Positions 40,170-50,517 are shown, counted from the first letter of the stretch. The stretch is 64,000 bases of DNA from Armigeres subalbatus (GCF_024139115.2 NC_085141.1:177704994-177768993); one strand, 5' to 3'. Program-made: numbers and translations. The notes: generated by a model from the sequence alone, not told the origin.

Positions 40170-42021
40170 CATTTACTTTACTTACTTATTTATGGATCCT
40201 GTACACCTCCGGTGGTGCAAAGGGCCGACTTGAAAGATCTCCATCCTGAGCGTTGCCCGACTATCGCTTTAACCTGTTGCCAGGTTAGATTTCGGTTCGG
40301 TAACAGCACAGATTTCACGTTAGAGTTGAAAATTCGTATTTTGGTGCGTTCACTTATCTGCCTGTTTTTCCAGATATTTCTTAAACTCGCAAAGGCAGCC
40401 CTTGCTTTCTTGATCCGTGTGCCTATGTCGATTTTGGTACCGCCGTCTGACGTCATTTGGCTACCAAGATATTGGAAGCTTTCAACATTCTCCACTGGTT
40501 GCCCGGCTACTGTGAAACTGGAAGGAGTCACCGTGTTTACATCCAACGATTTGGTTTTGTTGACGTTGATGACTAAACCCGCCGAGGAGGAGCGCTCGGC
40601 AAGGTCGTTGAGCTTATTCTGCATATCAGAGCGTCGTTGCGCGAGGAGTGCAACGTCATCAGCCAATTCGAAGTCGTTTAGGTGCTCCATGGTTATAGGT
40701 TGCCATAACAGCCCGCGGTTTGGTTCACGGTCAATCGCATCTACCAGAATCTCATCGATTACGATGAGGAACAGTAACGGTGATAGAATACATCCTTACC
40801 TCACGCTACGACCCGGATGAGGCCGATGATTTTCTCAGGAACCCCCTTGCGTCTCAAGGCGCCCCACATATTCTCGTGATTGAGACGGTCGAAAGCTTTT
40901 TCGTAGTCAATGAATACCAAGTACAGGGACTCTTGGAACTCGTTGACCTGCTCCAGAATTATGCGGAGCGTGACAATATGGTCCACACAGGATCTTCCAG
41001 CACGGAATCCGGCTTGCTGCCGCCGGAGAGTTGCATCGATCTTCTCCTGAATCCGGGCTAGGATGATTTTGCACAGAACTTTGAGAACGGTCCACAGCAA
41101 CATAATGCCTCGCCAGTTATCGCATACAGTCAGGTCACCCTTTTTGGGCACCTTCACTAAGATACCTTGCATTCAGTTGACCGGGAAAGTTGCGGTGTCC
41201 CAGATATTACGAAATAAACGATGCAGTAGTTGAGCGGATGTCATGGGGTCAGCTTTGAGCATCTCGGCTGATATGTGGTCGACCCCTGGGGCTTTATTCG
41301 ATTTCATGCTTTGGATGGCTGTTGTAATCTCTAGCAGTGATGGAGCTTCGGTATTGACGCGTGTTATACGTCGGATCCTAGGCAGATCATGCCGAAGTGG
41401 TGATGGCCTGGCTGGCACTTGAAAAAGTTGTTCGAAGTGCTCGAACCAGCGTTTCAGCTGGTCAGTTGGGTCGTTCAATAACTGATCATTCGCGTCTTTC
41501 ACAGGCATCGTTGCATTCACCTTCGCCCCGCTTAAGCGTCGCGAGATATCGTAGAGGGGGCGAATGTCCCCGGTTGCGGCGGCTCTCTCTCCTTCGTCGG
41601 CCAGAGAGTCTGCCCACGCTCGCTTGTCCCGTCCACATGAGTGTTTTACTTCCTTCTCAAGAGCCGCGTATCGTTGACGGGCTAAGACTTTGGTTCCTCT
41701 GGTTTTTGATCGCTCTATCGCGGCTTTGGCTTCTCTTCGCTCCTCTATCTTCCTCCAGATCTCATCGGTGATCCATTGTTTTCTCTGGGTGCGTAGTTCG
41801 CCCAGATTGTTCTCGCTGGTGGCGATGAAGGCATTCTTGATGGCAGTCTATTGGTCTTCCACGCTGCTATCTTCCGGAATATCTGCAGCACGCGTCTCCA
41901 GTTCTTCAACGAAGGACCGTTTCACCGTGGCATCTTCCAGTCGGTGTGTGTTGAATCGTCGTCCAACTCTTTCCTCCTGCCGACAAATCCGTGCCATTCG
42001 CGCCAATCAAGGTTTTGTTTT
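40170..42021 (-). pseudogene. Non-LTR retrotransposon, linker and RT, best copy of its family
   Basis: Minus strand. In order: linker REAKAAIERSKTRGTKV and YAALEKEVKHSC (about 41740-41630); MKSNKAPGVDHISAEML (about 41315-41265); VPKKGDLTVCDNWRGIMLL and RRQQAGFRAGRSCVDHI (41172-40960); motif A YLVFIDYEKAFDRLNHENMW (about 40925-40870); motif C FELADDVALLAQRRSDMQ (about 40670-40620); then the thumb with ESFQYLGSQMTSDGGT. Frame changes separate 41520, 41172 and 40690, so no single protein remains. The 3' end carries ggatcctgtacacctcc near 40195 and an acttacttat tail. The 5' end is cut by the inverted-repeat element at 42022. Confidence 0.85.
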
Positions 42022-42166
42022 TTGCCTTTCTTGTTGGTGTAAGAGGTGCAACGAAAAGGCTATATATTCACTTCCAAGACGATTTTGTGATAGAAGGCCC
42101 GGAGACCCATAGTGTTATATACTCGACGAATTGGGATGATATCTGTCTGTATGTTTGTGTGTGTAG

Positions 42167-42174
42167 GTCTATAG
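42167..42174. repeat. hAT target duplication, left
   Basis: GTCTATAG, repeated exactly at 44414-44421. Eight base pairs is the hAT target length. Confidence 0.93.
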
Positions 42175-44413
42175 CAGCGGTTCTCAACCTTTTTCTTGAG
42201 AGGTACCCCTTCGAACTTTTGCATGATTTGAGGTACCCCCTCTCGAAAGTAGGCTTCCAATCCTCTTGAAAACATAATTCCGAGCCCTTTGAAGGGAAGC
42301 TCCTTTAAGCTTTTGAGTCCCTTTAGAGTAGGCTTCCGCGCCTTTTTATTAGAGGCTTCTGAGCCTCTTGAAGAGAGGCTTCCGAGCCTCTTGAAGGCGG
42401 TTTTCGAGCCACTTAAAAGGAAGCTTCCGTTGCATCTTGAAATAACGCTTCTGAGCCTCTTGATAGTATGCTTCCAAGCCTATTGAAAGAAGAATTCTGA
42501 GCTTCTTGAAGCGAGGCTTCCGAGCCTATTGAAAGATGGCTTCCGAATCACTTGAAAGTAGACTTCCGAGCTTCTTGAAAGCAGGCTTACGAGCCTCTCT
42601 AAAGAAGGCAACCTAACCACTTGAAAGGAGGCATCCGAACCTCTCCAAAAGAGGCTTCCGAGCCTCTCGAAAGAAGCCTTCCGATCCTCTTGGAAAAAGG
42701 CTTCAGAGCCTCTTGAAAGGAGGCTTTTGAGCCTCTTGAAAGGAGGCTTCCGAGCCTCTTGAAAGAAGGCTTCCGAGCATCTTGAAAGGAGGTTTTTGAG
42801 TCTCTAGAAAAGGAAACTTTTGAGCCTCTAGAAAAGAAGGCTTTTGAGCTTCTTGAAAGGAGGCTTCCGAGTCTCTTGAAAGAAGGCTTCCGAGCCTCTT
42901 GGGAGGAGGCTTCCGAGCCTCTTGAAAGGATTCTTCCAAGCCTCATGGAAAGAGCCTTCGGGGCCTCTTGAAAGGAGGCTTTTGAGCCTCTTGAAAATAG
43001 GCTTTCGAGCCTCTAGAAAAGCTCTTGAAAGGAGGCTTCCGAGCCTCTTGAAAGGAGGCTTCCGAGCCTTTTGAGAGGAGGCTTCCGAGCCTCTTGAGAG
43101 GAGGCTTCCGAGCCTCTTGAGAGGAGGCTTCCGAGCCTCTTGAGAGGAGGCTTCCGAGCCTCTTGAGAGGAGGCTTCCGAGCCTCTTGAGAGGAGGCTTC
43201 CAGGCCTCTTGAGAGGAGGCTTCCAGGCCTCTTGAGAGGAGGCTGAGGCCTCTTGAAAGGAGGCTTCCGAGCCTCTTGAGAGGAGGCTTGAGCCTCTTGA
43301 AAGGAGGCTTCCGAGCCTCTTGAGAGGAGGCTTCCGAGCCTCTTGAGAGGAGGCTTCCGAGCCTCTTGAGAGGAGGCTTCCGAGCCTCTTGAGAGGAGGC
43401 TTCCGAGCCTCTTGAGAGGAGGCTTCCGAGCCTCTTGAGCCGAGCCTCTTGAGTGGAGGCTTCCGAGCCTCTTGACAGGAGGCTTCTGAGCCTCTTGGAG
43501 GAGGCTTCCGAGCCTCTTGAGAGGAGGTTTCCGAGGCTCTTGAGAGGAGGTTTCCGAGCCTCTGGGGATGAGGCTTCCGAGCCTCTTGAGAGCAGGCTTC
43601 CGAGCCTCTTGAGAGGAGGCTTCCGAGCCTCTTGAAAGAAGGCTTCCGAGCATCTTGAAAGGAGGTTTTTGAGTCTCTAGAAAAGGAAGCTTTTGAGCCT
43701 CTAGAAAAGAAGGCTTTTGAGCTTCTTGAAAGGAGGCTTCCGAGTCTCTTGAAAGAAGGCTTCCGAGCCTCTTTGGAGGGGGCTTCCGAGCCTCTTAAAA
43801 GGATTCTTCCAAGCCTCATGGAAAGAGCCTTCAGGGCCTCTTGAAAGGAGGCTTTTGAGCCTCTTGAAAAGGAAGCTTTTGAGCCTCTAGAAAAGAAGGC
43901 GAGCCTCTTGAGAGGGGGCTTCCGAGCCTCTTGAAAGGAGGCTTCCGAACCTCTTGAAAGGAGGCTTCCGAGCCTTTTGAAAAAAAGACAGCTTAAACAC
44001 TTGAAAGGAGGCTTCCGAGCCTCTTGAAAGGAAGCCTTCGAGTTGCTTGGAAGGAGGCTTCCGAGAGGCGTAAAAGGATGCTTCTAATCCTCTTGCAACG
44101 AAGCAACCGAGTTTTAGTGAAAAAAAAAATCATTTTGTTCATTCGACGTTTTGTTCGTTTGATCTATTGTTCGCAGCCCTTCATACATTGTGCTGGTTGT
44201 GGAAGGCAGGATTCAATTGGGATTTATTGACTGATTACATATTATGTACAATATAAATTTTTGAAATAGAAAATACACAATTATCAAAACTTTATCAATG
44301 AACTTTGATTGAAATTGTAATATGTCCGCCATTACGCATTTTTGTCCGAGGTACCCCCTAGGGCCAGCGAAGGTACCCCCAGGGGTACATGTACCCCAGG
44401 TTGAGAACCGCTG
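42175..44413. mobile_element. Non-autonomous hAT-like element, 2,239 bp
   Basis: The ends are CAGCGGTTCTCAACC and GGTTGAGAACCGCTG (perfect 15-bp inverted repeats), with exact GTCTATAG duplications outside. The CAG(C/G)GGTTCTCAA start is typical of hAT elements. Subterminal GGTACCCC motifs are repeated near both ends (about 42202, 42230, 44350, 44372, 44390), as expected for transposase-binding sites. No transposase frame is present; the interior is a 23-bp minisatellite. Confidence 0.92.
42290..44115. repeat. 23-bp minisatellite of hairpin units inside the hAT-like element
   Basis: The unit is GAGGCTTCCGAGCCTCTTGA plus three bases, 23 bp in all. It is most regular at about 43030-43433 (some 17 near-identical units) and decays towards both edges. 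Each unit contains GAGGCT-TCCG-AGCCTC, a perfect 6-bp stem with a 4-base loop. Because 23 is not a multiple of three, each frame reads a 23-residue repeat (SEASSQEARKPPLKRLG...), producing false open frames of 236 and 268 residues at 42943-43819. Confidence 0.95.
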
Positions 44414-44559
44414 GTCTATAGGATCAAAAGTTATGGCCAGAATACCATTTCTATACAAAAAACACGCTAAGAAAATCTCACTCAACTCTTTATATAATGT
44501 ATATTAATGCACGAGAGAGGCACAAACATCGCTAGGTGGATGAATCAGGGTTTTTTCTT

Positions 44560-44715
44560 CTGTTTATTTTTCTCCTTCTGTGGCTTTACATTCTAATTTA
44601 ATTTGGCCTGCTTTTCAACTTAGTGTTCTATTAGCATTTCATCAGTTATTAATTGAAAGCATTTCTATGATGGTATTGTATGAACATGTATCTTGTTGTA
44701 GCAAGTACATCCTGG
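44560..44715 (-). mobile_element. SINE 3' portion
   Basis: On this strand, ggcctgcttttcaacttagtg then ttctattagcatttc and gttattaattgaaag then tgtatcttgttgtagcaagta. It matches, in reverse, the body of the SINE whose head is at 30491-30610 and the tail at 32036-32100. The head is missing. Confidence 0.55.
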
Positions 44716-45034
44716 ACGGACGTACATCCTGCTCATAGTCCGTATTGTTCGCGCCTCTCTGCATTGAAACTGTCTTATCTCATACGACCAAATGAATGTA
44801 TCGTTGGCTCTTTGATGAATTTCGCATGCAAAGTAGTATTGAGAGAAAATTGTTTTTTTTTTAACAAGGGTAACAAACACGACGTTAATAACTGCAGGAA
44901 ATTACATCGTTATACGTTGTATTGAAGCTTTTTGAGCTTGTTATCAATGATTACGTTAGTGCACACCATAAGCTTAAATACTTAAATACCACCATAATAC
45001 TTAAATGCAGATCAGCATGCCTTCATGGCTAAAC

Positions 45035-45470
45035 GGTCCATAACTACGAATCTACTGTGTCTAACCTCGTGCACCACGGAAAGACCGATAGTCCTCTACG
45101 GGCAAGAGACCTGGACGATGCTTGTGGAGGACCAACGCGAATTTGGAATTTTCGAGAGGAAAGTGTTGCGTACTATCTATGGCGGGGTCCAGATGGTAGA
45201 CGATACAAGGAGGAGGCGAATGAACCACGAGTTGCAACATCTGTTAGAAGAACCATCTATCGTTCACACCGTAAAAATCGGAAAACTGCGGTGGGCCGGG
45301 CGCATATCCAGAATGTTGGACAATAACTCGGTGAAAATGGTTCTCGACAACGATCTGACGGGCACAAGAAAGCGAGGTGCGCAGCGAGCAAGTCGCATCG
45401 AACAGGGGGAAGACGATTTGCGGACCCTCCGCACACTACGGGGTTGGGGACGTTGAGTTGAATGGAGAAG
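45035..45470 (+). pseudogene. RTE RT C-terminal fragment
   Basis: A 143-residue frame (45025-45456). From about residue 20 it reads RPIVLYGQETWTMLVEDQ, ERKVLRTIYGGVQ, RRRMNHELQHLLEEPSIV, GKLRWAGRISRM and GTRKRGAQRAS. It corresponds to the region after the palm in the RTE element at 50518-52413 (VLRTIFGGVQ, RRRMNHEFAQLYGEPSI, GRVRWSGHVARM). No catalytic part. Beyond 45456 the similarity continues in another frame for a few codons. Confidence 0.85.
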
Positions 45471-45499
45471 ACTTTTATGCACTGCACAGGCCACTCCGG

Positions 45500-45580
45500 C
45501 CTGATAAATAGGCACGAGCCTGGGACTAAACCTACGACCTCTTGCTTGCATGGCACTAAACCACCGAGCTCGTCTTTTGC
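45500..45580 (-). mobile_element. tRNA-like SINE head, truncated
   Basis: Minus strand: GACGAGCTCGGTGGTTTAGTG then GCAAGAGGTCGTAGGTTTAG and CCCAGGCTCGTGCC. It is a diverged copy of the head of the SINE at 49420-49864 (GAGCTCGGTGGTCTAGTGG). No body. Confidence 0.6.
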
Positions 45581-46795
45581 CCTATGTTGCTACCTTCAAC
45601 GCTCAAAAGTGATGCCATCCTTACACAATGGCTTTGTCCTGTGACGTCTACAAAATAGTGCGAGTCGCATAATGCCAACGCTATGGAGAAAACCGCTGCA
45701 AATAGCCCTTACCCTTACTCAAAACGCATTATTACAACTGCGATAACAAATTTCGAAAGCCGACGTTCCTTGCATGCTCGTGGCTACAGTTACCTATAAA
45801 TAGTTCATCACAATGATCAAGGGATACGAGGCTATCAAGGAGAATTAAAGGTGCCGCAAGAAAACTATCATCATGAAAGCCTACGCTAGTACTTACATAT
45901 CGTGTTGCTGTTGACTGGTGGTGGCAGCCCAAGGCGAGATCATCACTTATGCATTTGCTTCGCATTGTGTGTGTGCATTGAAAAATTCGAACGAAATCGA
46001 AACTGTAGCTAACCGCGTGCCCGTTAATGGGTATTAAATTGTTCCTATCGTACGAGATTACATCGTTCGCTATTTTACCCCCCTCGAGATGGGCGAGTTT
46101 CCATTCCGCCGCCATTCCAATCGTTTACATCACTCCTTGGAGCGGCACACGCAGCATTTCTCGGAGATCATTAAGATCACATTTGAGGAGCTAGCTGCCC
46201 GTAACGCATGTATAATAACAAATTTTATCTGTTGTTAATAATATCTTTAAAGCAGAAATTGTTTTCGCGATAAAGTGTGCACTGTGCATATGAGGGTGTG
46301 GGCGACATTCGATATGTTATAGGTTTTACTTTCTTCTGATTAATGATGAAAACAATTTCAAACAAAACAAACTACCATTTTGCTGTACAAATTAGGCAAT
46401 TTTCATTGTTCCTGTATAGTGAGTTGAAAACTGTGATCTAGCAGTCCTAAAAATCTGCTGAGATTAAAAAAAACTGGGGAAAAGATCGATCCCAATCACA
46501 CAAACGATCCCGATCCAGGTATGCATTGGCTTTATTCACGTTGTATGGGAGGATTAAATCCCGCGATTATATTCCTAATAAATTGATGAATTTGGTACAA
46601 TATAGGTAGTAATCGATTTTAATAATTTACAACTTTCAGTCAAGTATTAGTAAAGGTTTTTGTTTCGTCTGATGCTGCAGAAGAATTCAGAACTACAAGA
46701 TGTGGCAGAAATAGTGTTTACCAAGGATTGCAAAATACGTTCTCACATGGCAATCAATTAGAATTATCCACATAATTATTTTAAATCCTTGGGAG
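45581..46795. other. Anonymous DNA, partly GC-richer
   Basis: 45730-46210 is less AT-rich than its flanks and has a 127-residue minus-strand open frame (45732-46115) without recognisable similarity. It has no obvious repeat signature, so it could be unique host sequence. 46211-46795 is AT-rich and shows nothing. Confidence 0.35.
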
Positions 46796-46970
46796 TATTT
46801 AATTTATACCAAAGCAGGTTCACAGTTCATCAACAGGGATTAGACAAAAAGGTTGAAATAGGCCAAATTTTGTCGATGTTCAAATCAGCATAACTTTGCG
46901 TAGAATAATCCAATTTTTAAAAAACTGGGACTATGGAACGAGGAAACTCTTCTAGTATAATGTGCCCATG
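46796..46970. repeat. 175-bp direct repeat, copy 1
   Basis: Nearly identical to 47165-47339, offset 369 bp; the last 120 bp appear identical (gtcgatgttcaaatcagc, aataatccaatttttaaa, ctcttctagtataatgtg). The differences are a few substitutions in the first 60 bp (e.g. catcaacagggat against catctacaggggt). Confidence 0.9.
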
Positions 46971-47164
46971 CAGTATTATGTGTTTTTGCGTAGTCTCCCA
47001 GATTGGCATGTCGTATTTGATCACATGTTTTATATGTTTAAGATATGTTGTTCATACTAATAAAGAGTATTTCGGGTAGCTCAAGAGAAGAGAGGTTAGT
47101 TTGGTCTGCAGCTCAGGCAGTAAATAGGACGATGGCAGCTCGCCATAATCATTTATTTGTCTTT
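46971..47164. other. Spacer between direct repeats
   Basis: 194 bp starting cagtattatgtgtttttgcg and including aataaagagtatttcggg, a possible polyadenylation signal. It could be an internal remnant if the direct repeats are short LTR-like ends; no coding sequence. Confidence 0.4.
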
Positions 47165-47339
47165 TATTTAATTTTTACAAAAGCAGGTTCACAGTTCATC
47201 TACAGGGGTTAGACAAAAAGGTTGAGATAGGCCAAATTTTGTCGATGTTCAAATCAGCATAACTTTGCGTAGAATAATCCAATTTTTAAAAAACTGGGAC
47301 TATGGAACGAGGAAACTCTTCTAGTATAATGTGCCCATG
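47165..47339. repeat. 175-bp direct repeat, copy 2
   Basis: See copy 1 at 46796-46970. Sequence beyond both copies differs. Confidence 0.9.
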
Positions 47340-48129
47340 AAAAATTTCAGATTGGCCCTTGGCCACCGAAGGTGGTCCGGTTTTTCCGATGGTATGTTAA
47401 AAATGCACTTTTTCTTTATGTGACGTATACTTCCATCATGTTTTATGCATTCCCTAAAAACTAGAACTAATATGCTGATCAATGCTGACTGCAGATCGAA
47501 AATCTGTCATGTATACATTGAGATATGGCCATTTTCGTGAAAACGATTGGCCATACACCATGAACAGATGTCACTTTCTCAGAACACCCAGAACCTGTTA
47601 CAAATTGGCAAGAGAGTCTTACAGTCATCAAAAATGTATCTTTAATAAAGATCCTATATCCATAGTCTTGGGAAAACATAAATTTTGACACCCATAGATG
47701 CATGGTTCCAGATGGTTCAAAACCGGCCCCTCCTCGAAGGCCCCTGAAACCTGCTACAAGGGTGGCAGTGGATACAATCACCCTAGAAATATTTCTGTAA
47801 TCATCGTTTCGCAAAGCCATGAAGATAGCTACCCATATCCCCCCTTCAAAAAGGTTTACTAATAAGATAAATCACTACTTGGGCCTATGGACCCGATTCC
47901 CGGCTCACTGCACAGAAAACTAATGATTTACACTGTTTGGAAGCCATAGTTTTATGATCGATGATTTTAAAAACGACTACCATTTATCTCGCAAAATATA
48001 AATATTTAATATTTTTCAACCATTTATTTTATTCATAGCTAATTTTAAAATATAAAAATGTAGATATCAAACATTCGCTCTTCGTTCCAACACTACTGAG
48101 CCGGAGTGAATCTTTCCACTTTTACAAAA
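47340..48129. other. Anonymous DNA
   Basis: Open frames of 68 and 113 residues overlap on opposite strands at 47479-47820. Neither is recognised. Confidence 0.35.
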
Positions 48130-48700
48130 CGGTATCATCAAATAAACACCTACCTGAAAATCGTCACAGTGCTCGATACAATTATGACCTTGGGCACGTC
48201 GACCAAACCATTTGGTTATCAAAAAATATTTATATAATTACTTATTTCCGCCGGAATATATAACAATCGTATTTTAATTCAAATTAGCATCAGAAAACAT
48301 AAAAATACCTACCCGCAATCAATTTAAAGTCGTGACTGTTATACAAAAATAGATTTTTTATAGGAAAAATGGGGCAAAATAGCCACTTCTAGTCAAGATC
48401 CAAGGCTGGATTATATATAATTCGTATTCTTAATTGAATTAGCATCAAGAAACATGGAAGCAGTTAGCCACAATCGATATTAAGTCTTAGCAGCCATAAA
48501 AAATCTACTTTTAGGGGTTGTTGGACCAAAACAGCCACTTCTAGTCACAGTTCAAGGTCGGACTTAATAAGCATCAGAAAACATAGAAATAGTTAGCCGC
48601 ATTCGATTTTAAATTGTAGCTGTCATAGAAAAGATACTATTTCGGGGGTAAATCGGGTAAAATGGCCAGTTCCCATAATTTCCGGTGAATGAAAATAGCA
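48130..48700. repeat. Diverged tandem repeat of about 130-170 bp
   Basis: Roughly four copies, each with agcatcagaaaacataaa, tacc(g/c)caatcgat, a ctgt(c/t)ata block and ggggcaaaatagccacttc. The gccactt landmark is at 48382 and 48533 (151 bp) and a weaker one at 48664. The unit has no clear relation to the 153-bp satellite despite the similar length. Confidence 0.65.
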
Positions 48701-49397
48701 CCATTCGATTTGTCGTGGAATTTGACTTTACAAAAGGTATTTTACTGACGCAGCAAGTAGCCACAATAAACAGGTAACTTTTTGGGTCAGTTTTTTCCCA
48801 CTGTGATCGTTAAAGTTTTGCCACTAGTGCTCTGATCACCTTATCTTTTACGAGAGAGGTGTCATCTGCGAACAGATACAAAATGCCACCGGAATGTCTT
48901 CGTTGACAGATAGTTTATTGATGATTTTCACCATGTAGCTGGGAAGATTGTGGCGTTGTAGTTTGTACACCAGGACATCATGCCAAACATTGTCGAATAT
49001 CTTCTCGACATCGAGTAAAGCCATGGCAGAGAGTTTAGAATCAAACTGGTTCCATCTAAGGACGTTTGTAGCTTGGGCCAGTTGATGTGTTTCTCGAATA
49101 AGATGTTGTAATGTTCTGTAGACTCAAGTAGCTGTCAGTGAATCGGCAGGGAGAAGATTTCGACAGGAAGAAGCTGAGTCGGTGACACTGATTAAAGATT
49201 AGCGAAAGGTGCTCGAAAAACGGAGCACTCGTGTGTTTTTAAAGACACTGCACGTTCTAATAGCATTTCGCTCTTTGAAGGAAGTACCACACTAGACAAC
49301 GGGCCACCATGCAACGTCCATTGGAACAGCCCAACACTTGTTTGTTACGAAAAGTTTTGCAGCTGAGGTGGGAATTGAACCCACACTCTTGTGTGAA

Positions 49398-49419
49398 TGC
49401 CTGTCGACACTGACCACAT
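49398..49419. repeat. 22-bp SINE target duplication, left
   Basis: Starts TGCCTGTCG and ends CTGACCACAT; repeated exactly at 49865-49886 on the other side of the inner SINE. Its sequence is part of the outer SINE's tRNA-like head. Confidence 0.93.
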
Positions 49420-49864
49420 TAGCATTAGCATTAGCATTATGCATTTCGCACAAATTCGTAGGTGGTACAAGCCAACACTATTGTACGAGAGTAGCTTCAC
49501 TTTCATCCGTTACCACAGATAATGATTTGGGACTAATCACTACTTCTTAGATGGAAGCAAGGCACTTTCCAATAGTCGAGATCTGTCCTGGCCACGTCCT
49601 TGCGAATGCTGAGGAAGGGGAAGGATGGTTAGTTGGACACCTACTTAAGAAAGATGCAGAGAACTCTACGACCTCTCATAGGTGCCACGGGAGGTTTTGG
49701 GATTGTGTGGAAGGTTATAACAGTAGGAATCGTTTTGGTAGAGAACGTGAAAAACAGAGAGAACTAAGATAGAAATACAAAGTAGGAAATGGACGAGCCT
49801 GGAATTGAACCCACGACCTCCTGCTTATAAGGCAGAAGCGGTAGCCACTAGACCACCGAGCTCG
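49420..49864 (-). mobile_element. tRNA-Ile-like-headed SINE with AATGCT tail, complete
   Basis: 445 bp on the minus strand between exact 22-bp duplications. The head GAGCTCGGTGGTCTAGTGG (box A TGGTCTAGTGG) with CTTATAA at the anticodon loop position and GGTTCAATTCC (box B) resembles tRNA-Ile(UAU), but the acceptor stem no longer pairs, so it is not a tRNA gene. A long body follows (gacgtggccaggacag, ttccatctaagaagtag) and an (AATGCT)n tail at 49420-49438. Related tail sequence is at 61985-62375. The open frames 49338-49772 are not genes. Confidence 0.9.
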
Positions 49865-50200
49865 TGCCTGTCGACACTGACCACATGACCACAAAGCCCA
49901 GTGTTTGAGTTCGAGATTTGATATAGACCGTCAATTCGTCAGCTCTTCTGAGGAATCATTGGGGATCAGATGGATGTTGTTCGCATGCTCGTTAACGACT
50001 GTGTGAGCTGACGAAGTGGCGACCTATTCTGGTAACCTTCTGTGCAAGAGTTATCAAGCGATCCTTAGAGCCTTGTTGTCTAATGAGAGAAGCAGAATGG
50101 GGCCGATGCTTGGATTTTAGAATTTTGATCAATTTCCAGAACAGCTTAGCACAGTCTGGTCTGAAAGAGTGCGGATATTATTGGAGACATCACTATTTCT

Positions 50201-50514
50201 GCGTACAGTACAATGGATGTCGATACATTTACGAGTAACATTTGAACTTCTTAGCTTAGTAATTTTCAACGACATTAATTTTTCAAGGAATATGGTTAAT
50301 TTATCGATCAGTCATTATTTTTTGCATATATTTTATTAGAAATTTTAATTTTAAAACAAAGCATAACATCTTTTCATGACTGGTTTTTATGCGAAATTGA
50401 TCAAAGAGCCCACGACACTTCATTTTGGTAACATGAGATAGAAAAAGGCGCTTTGTTCTCTGTATTATGACAATCAGGACCTTTTGCAATACAAATCCGA
50501 GGGTGGCGGGTGAT
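50201..50514. other. Anonymous AT-rich DNA
   Basis: Between the Jockey remnant and the RTE 3' end. Nothing recognisable. Confidence 0.45.
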
Positions 50515-50517
50515 ACT

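Larger units (their letters stand above)
42022..44550. mobile_element. CTTTCTCGTA-family element hosting the hAT-like element
   Basis: Left end TTGCCTTTCTTGTTGGTG with gatagaaggcccggagaccc and atagtgttatata (to 42166). The right part after the hAT insert is gatcaaaagttatggccaga, ending in ACGAGAGAGGCA at 44522 and caaacatcgctaggtggatg beyond. The two parts join cleanly across the hAT element once one copy of GTCTATAG is removed. The same family is at 20436 and 61077. Confidence 0.7.
49235..49901 (-). mobile_element. tRNA-headed SINE, interrupted by SINE 49420-49864
   Basis: Minus strand: head GGGCTTTGTGGTCATGTGG at about 49901-49883. Beyond the inserted SINE come box B with a perfect T-arm (GTGGG-TTCAATT-CCCAC at about 49383-49367) and the body aaaacttttcgta, ccgttgtctagtgtgg and gcagtgtctttaaaaac. 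Body and head match the family of 12388-12628. It lies in the Jockey remnant. Confidence 0.75.
48780..50200 (-). pseudogene. Jockey-like non-LTR remnant split by nested SINEs
   Basis: Minus strand: AMALLDVEKIFDNVWHDVLVYKLQ (about 49030-48960) is a Jockey-type motif A with its aspartate, followed by NLPSYMVKIINKLSVNED. The upstream linker is recognisable in pieces at about 50200-49905 (LDNSCTEGYQNRSPLRQLTQS, AEMVMSPIISALF). Between them sits SINE 49235-49901 with a second SINE inside it. Stops and frame changes throughout. Confidence 0.7.

Noticed and set aside
42943..43819. Open frames of 236 and 268 residues on the minus strand
   Set aside because: They are translations of the 23-bp minisatellite with a 23-residue period in several frames; no start context or family similarity.
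45732..46115. 127-residue minus-strand open frame
   Set aside because: No recognisable domain; kept only as a possible unique region.
49790..49865. Possible tRNA-Ile gene
   Set aside because: Boxes A and B are good but the acceptor and T stems do not pair, and the sequence is the head of a SINE with target duplications.
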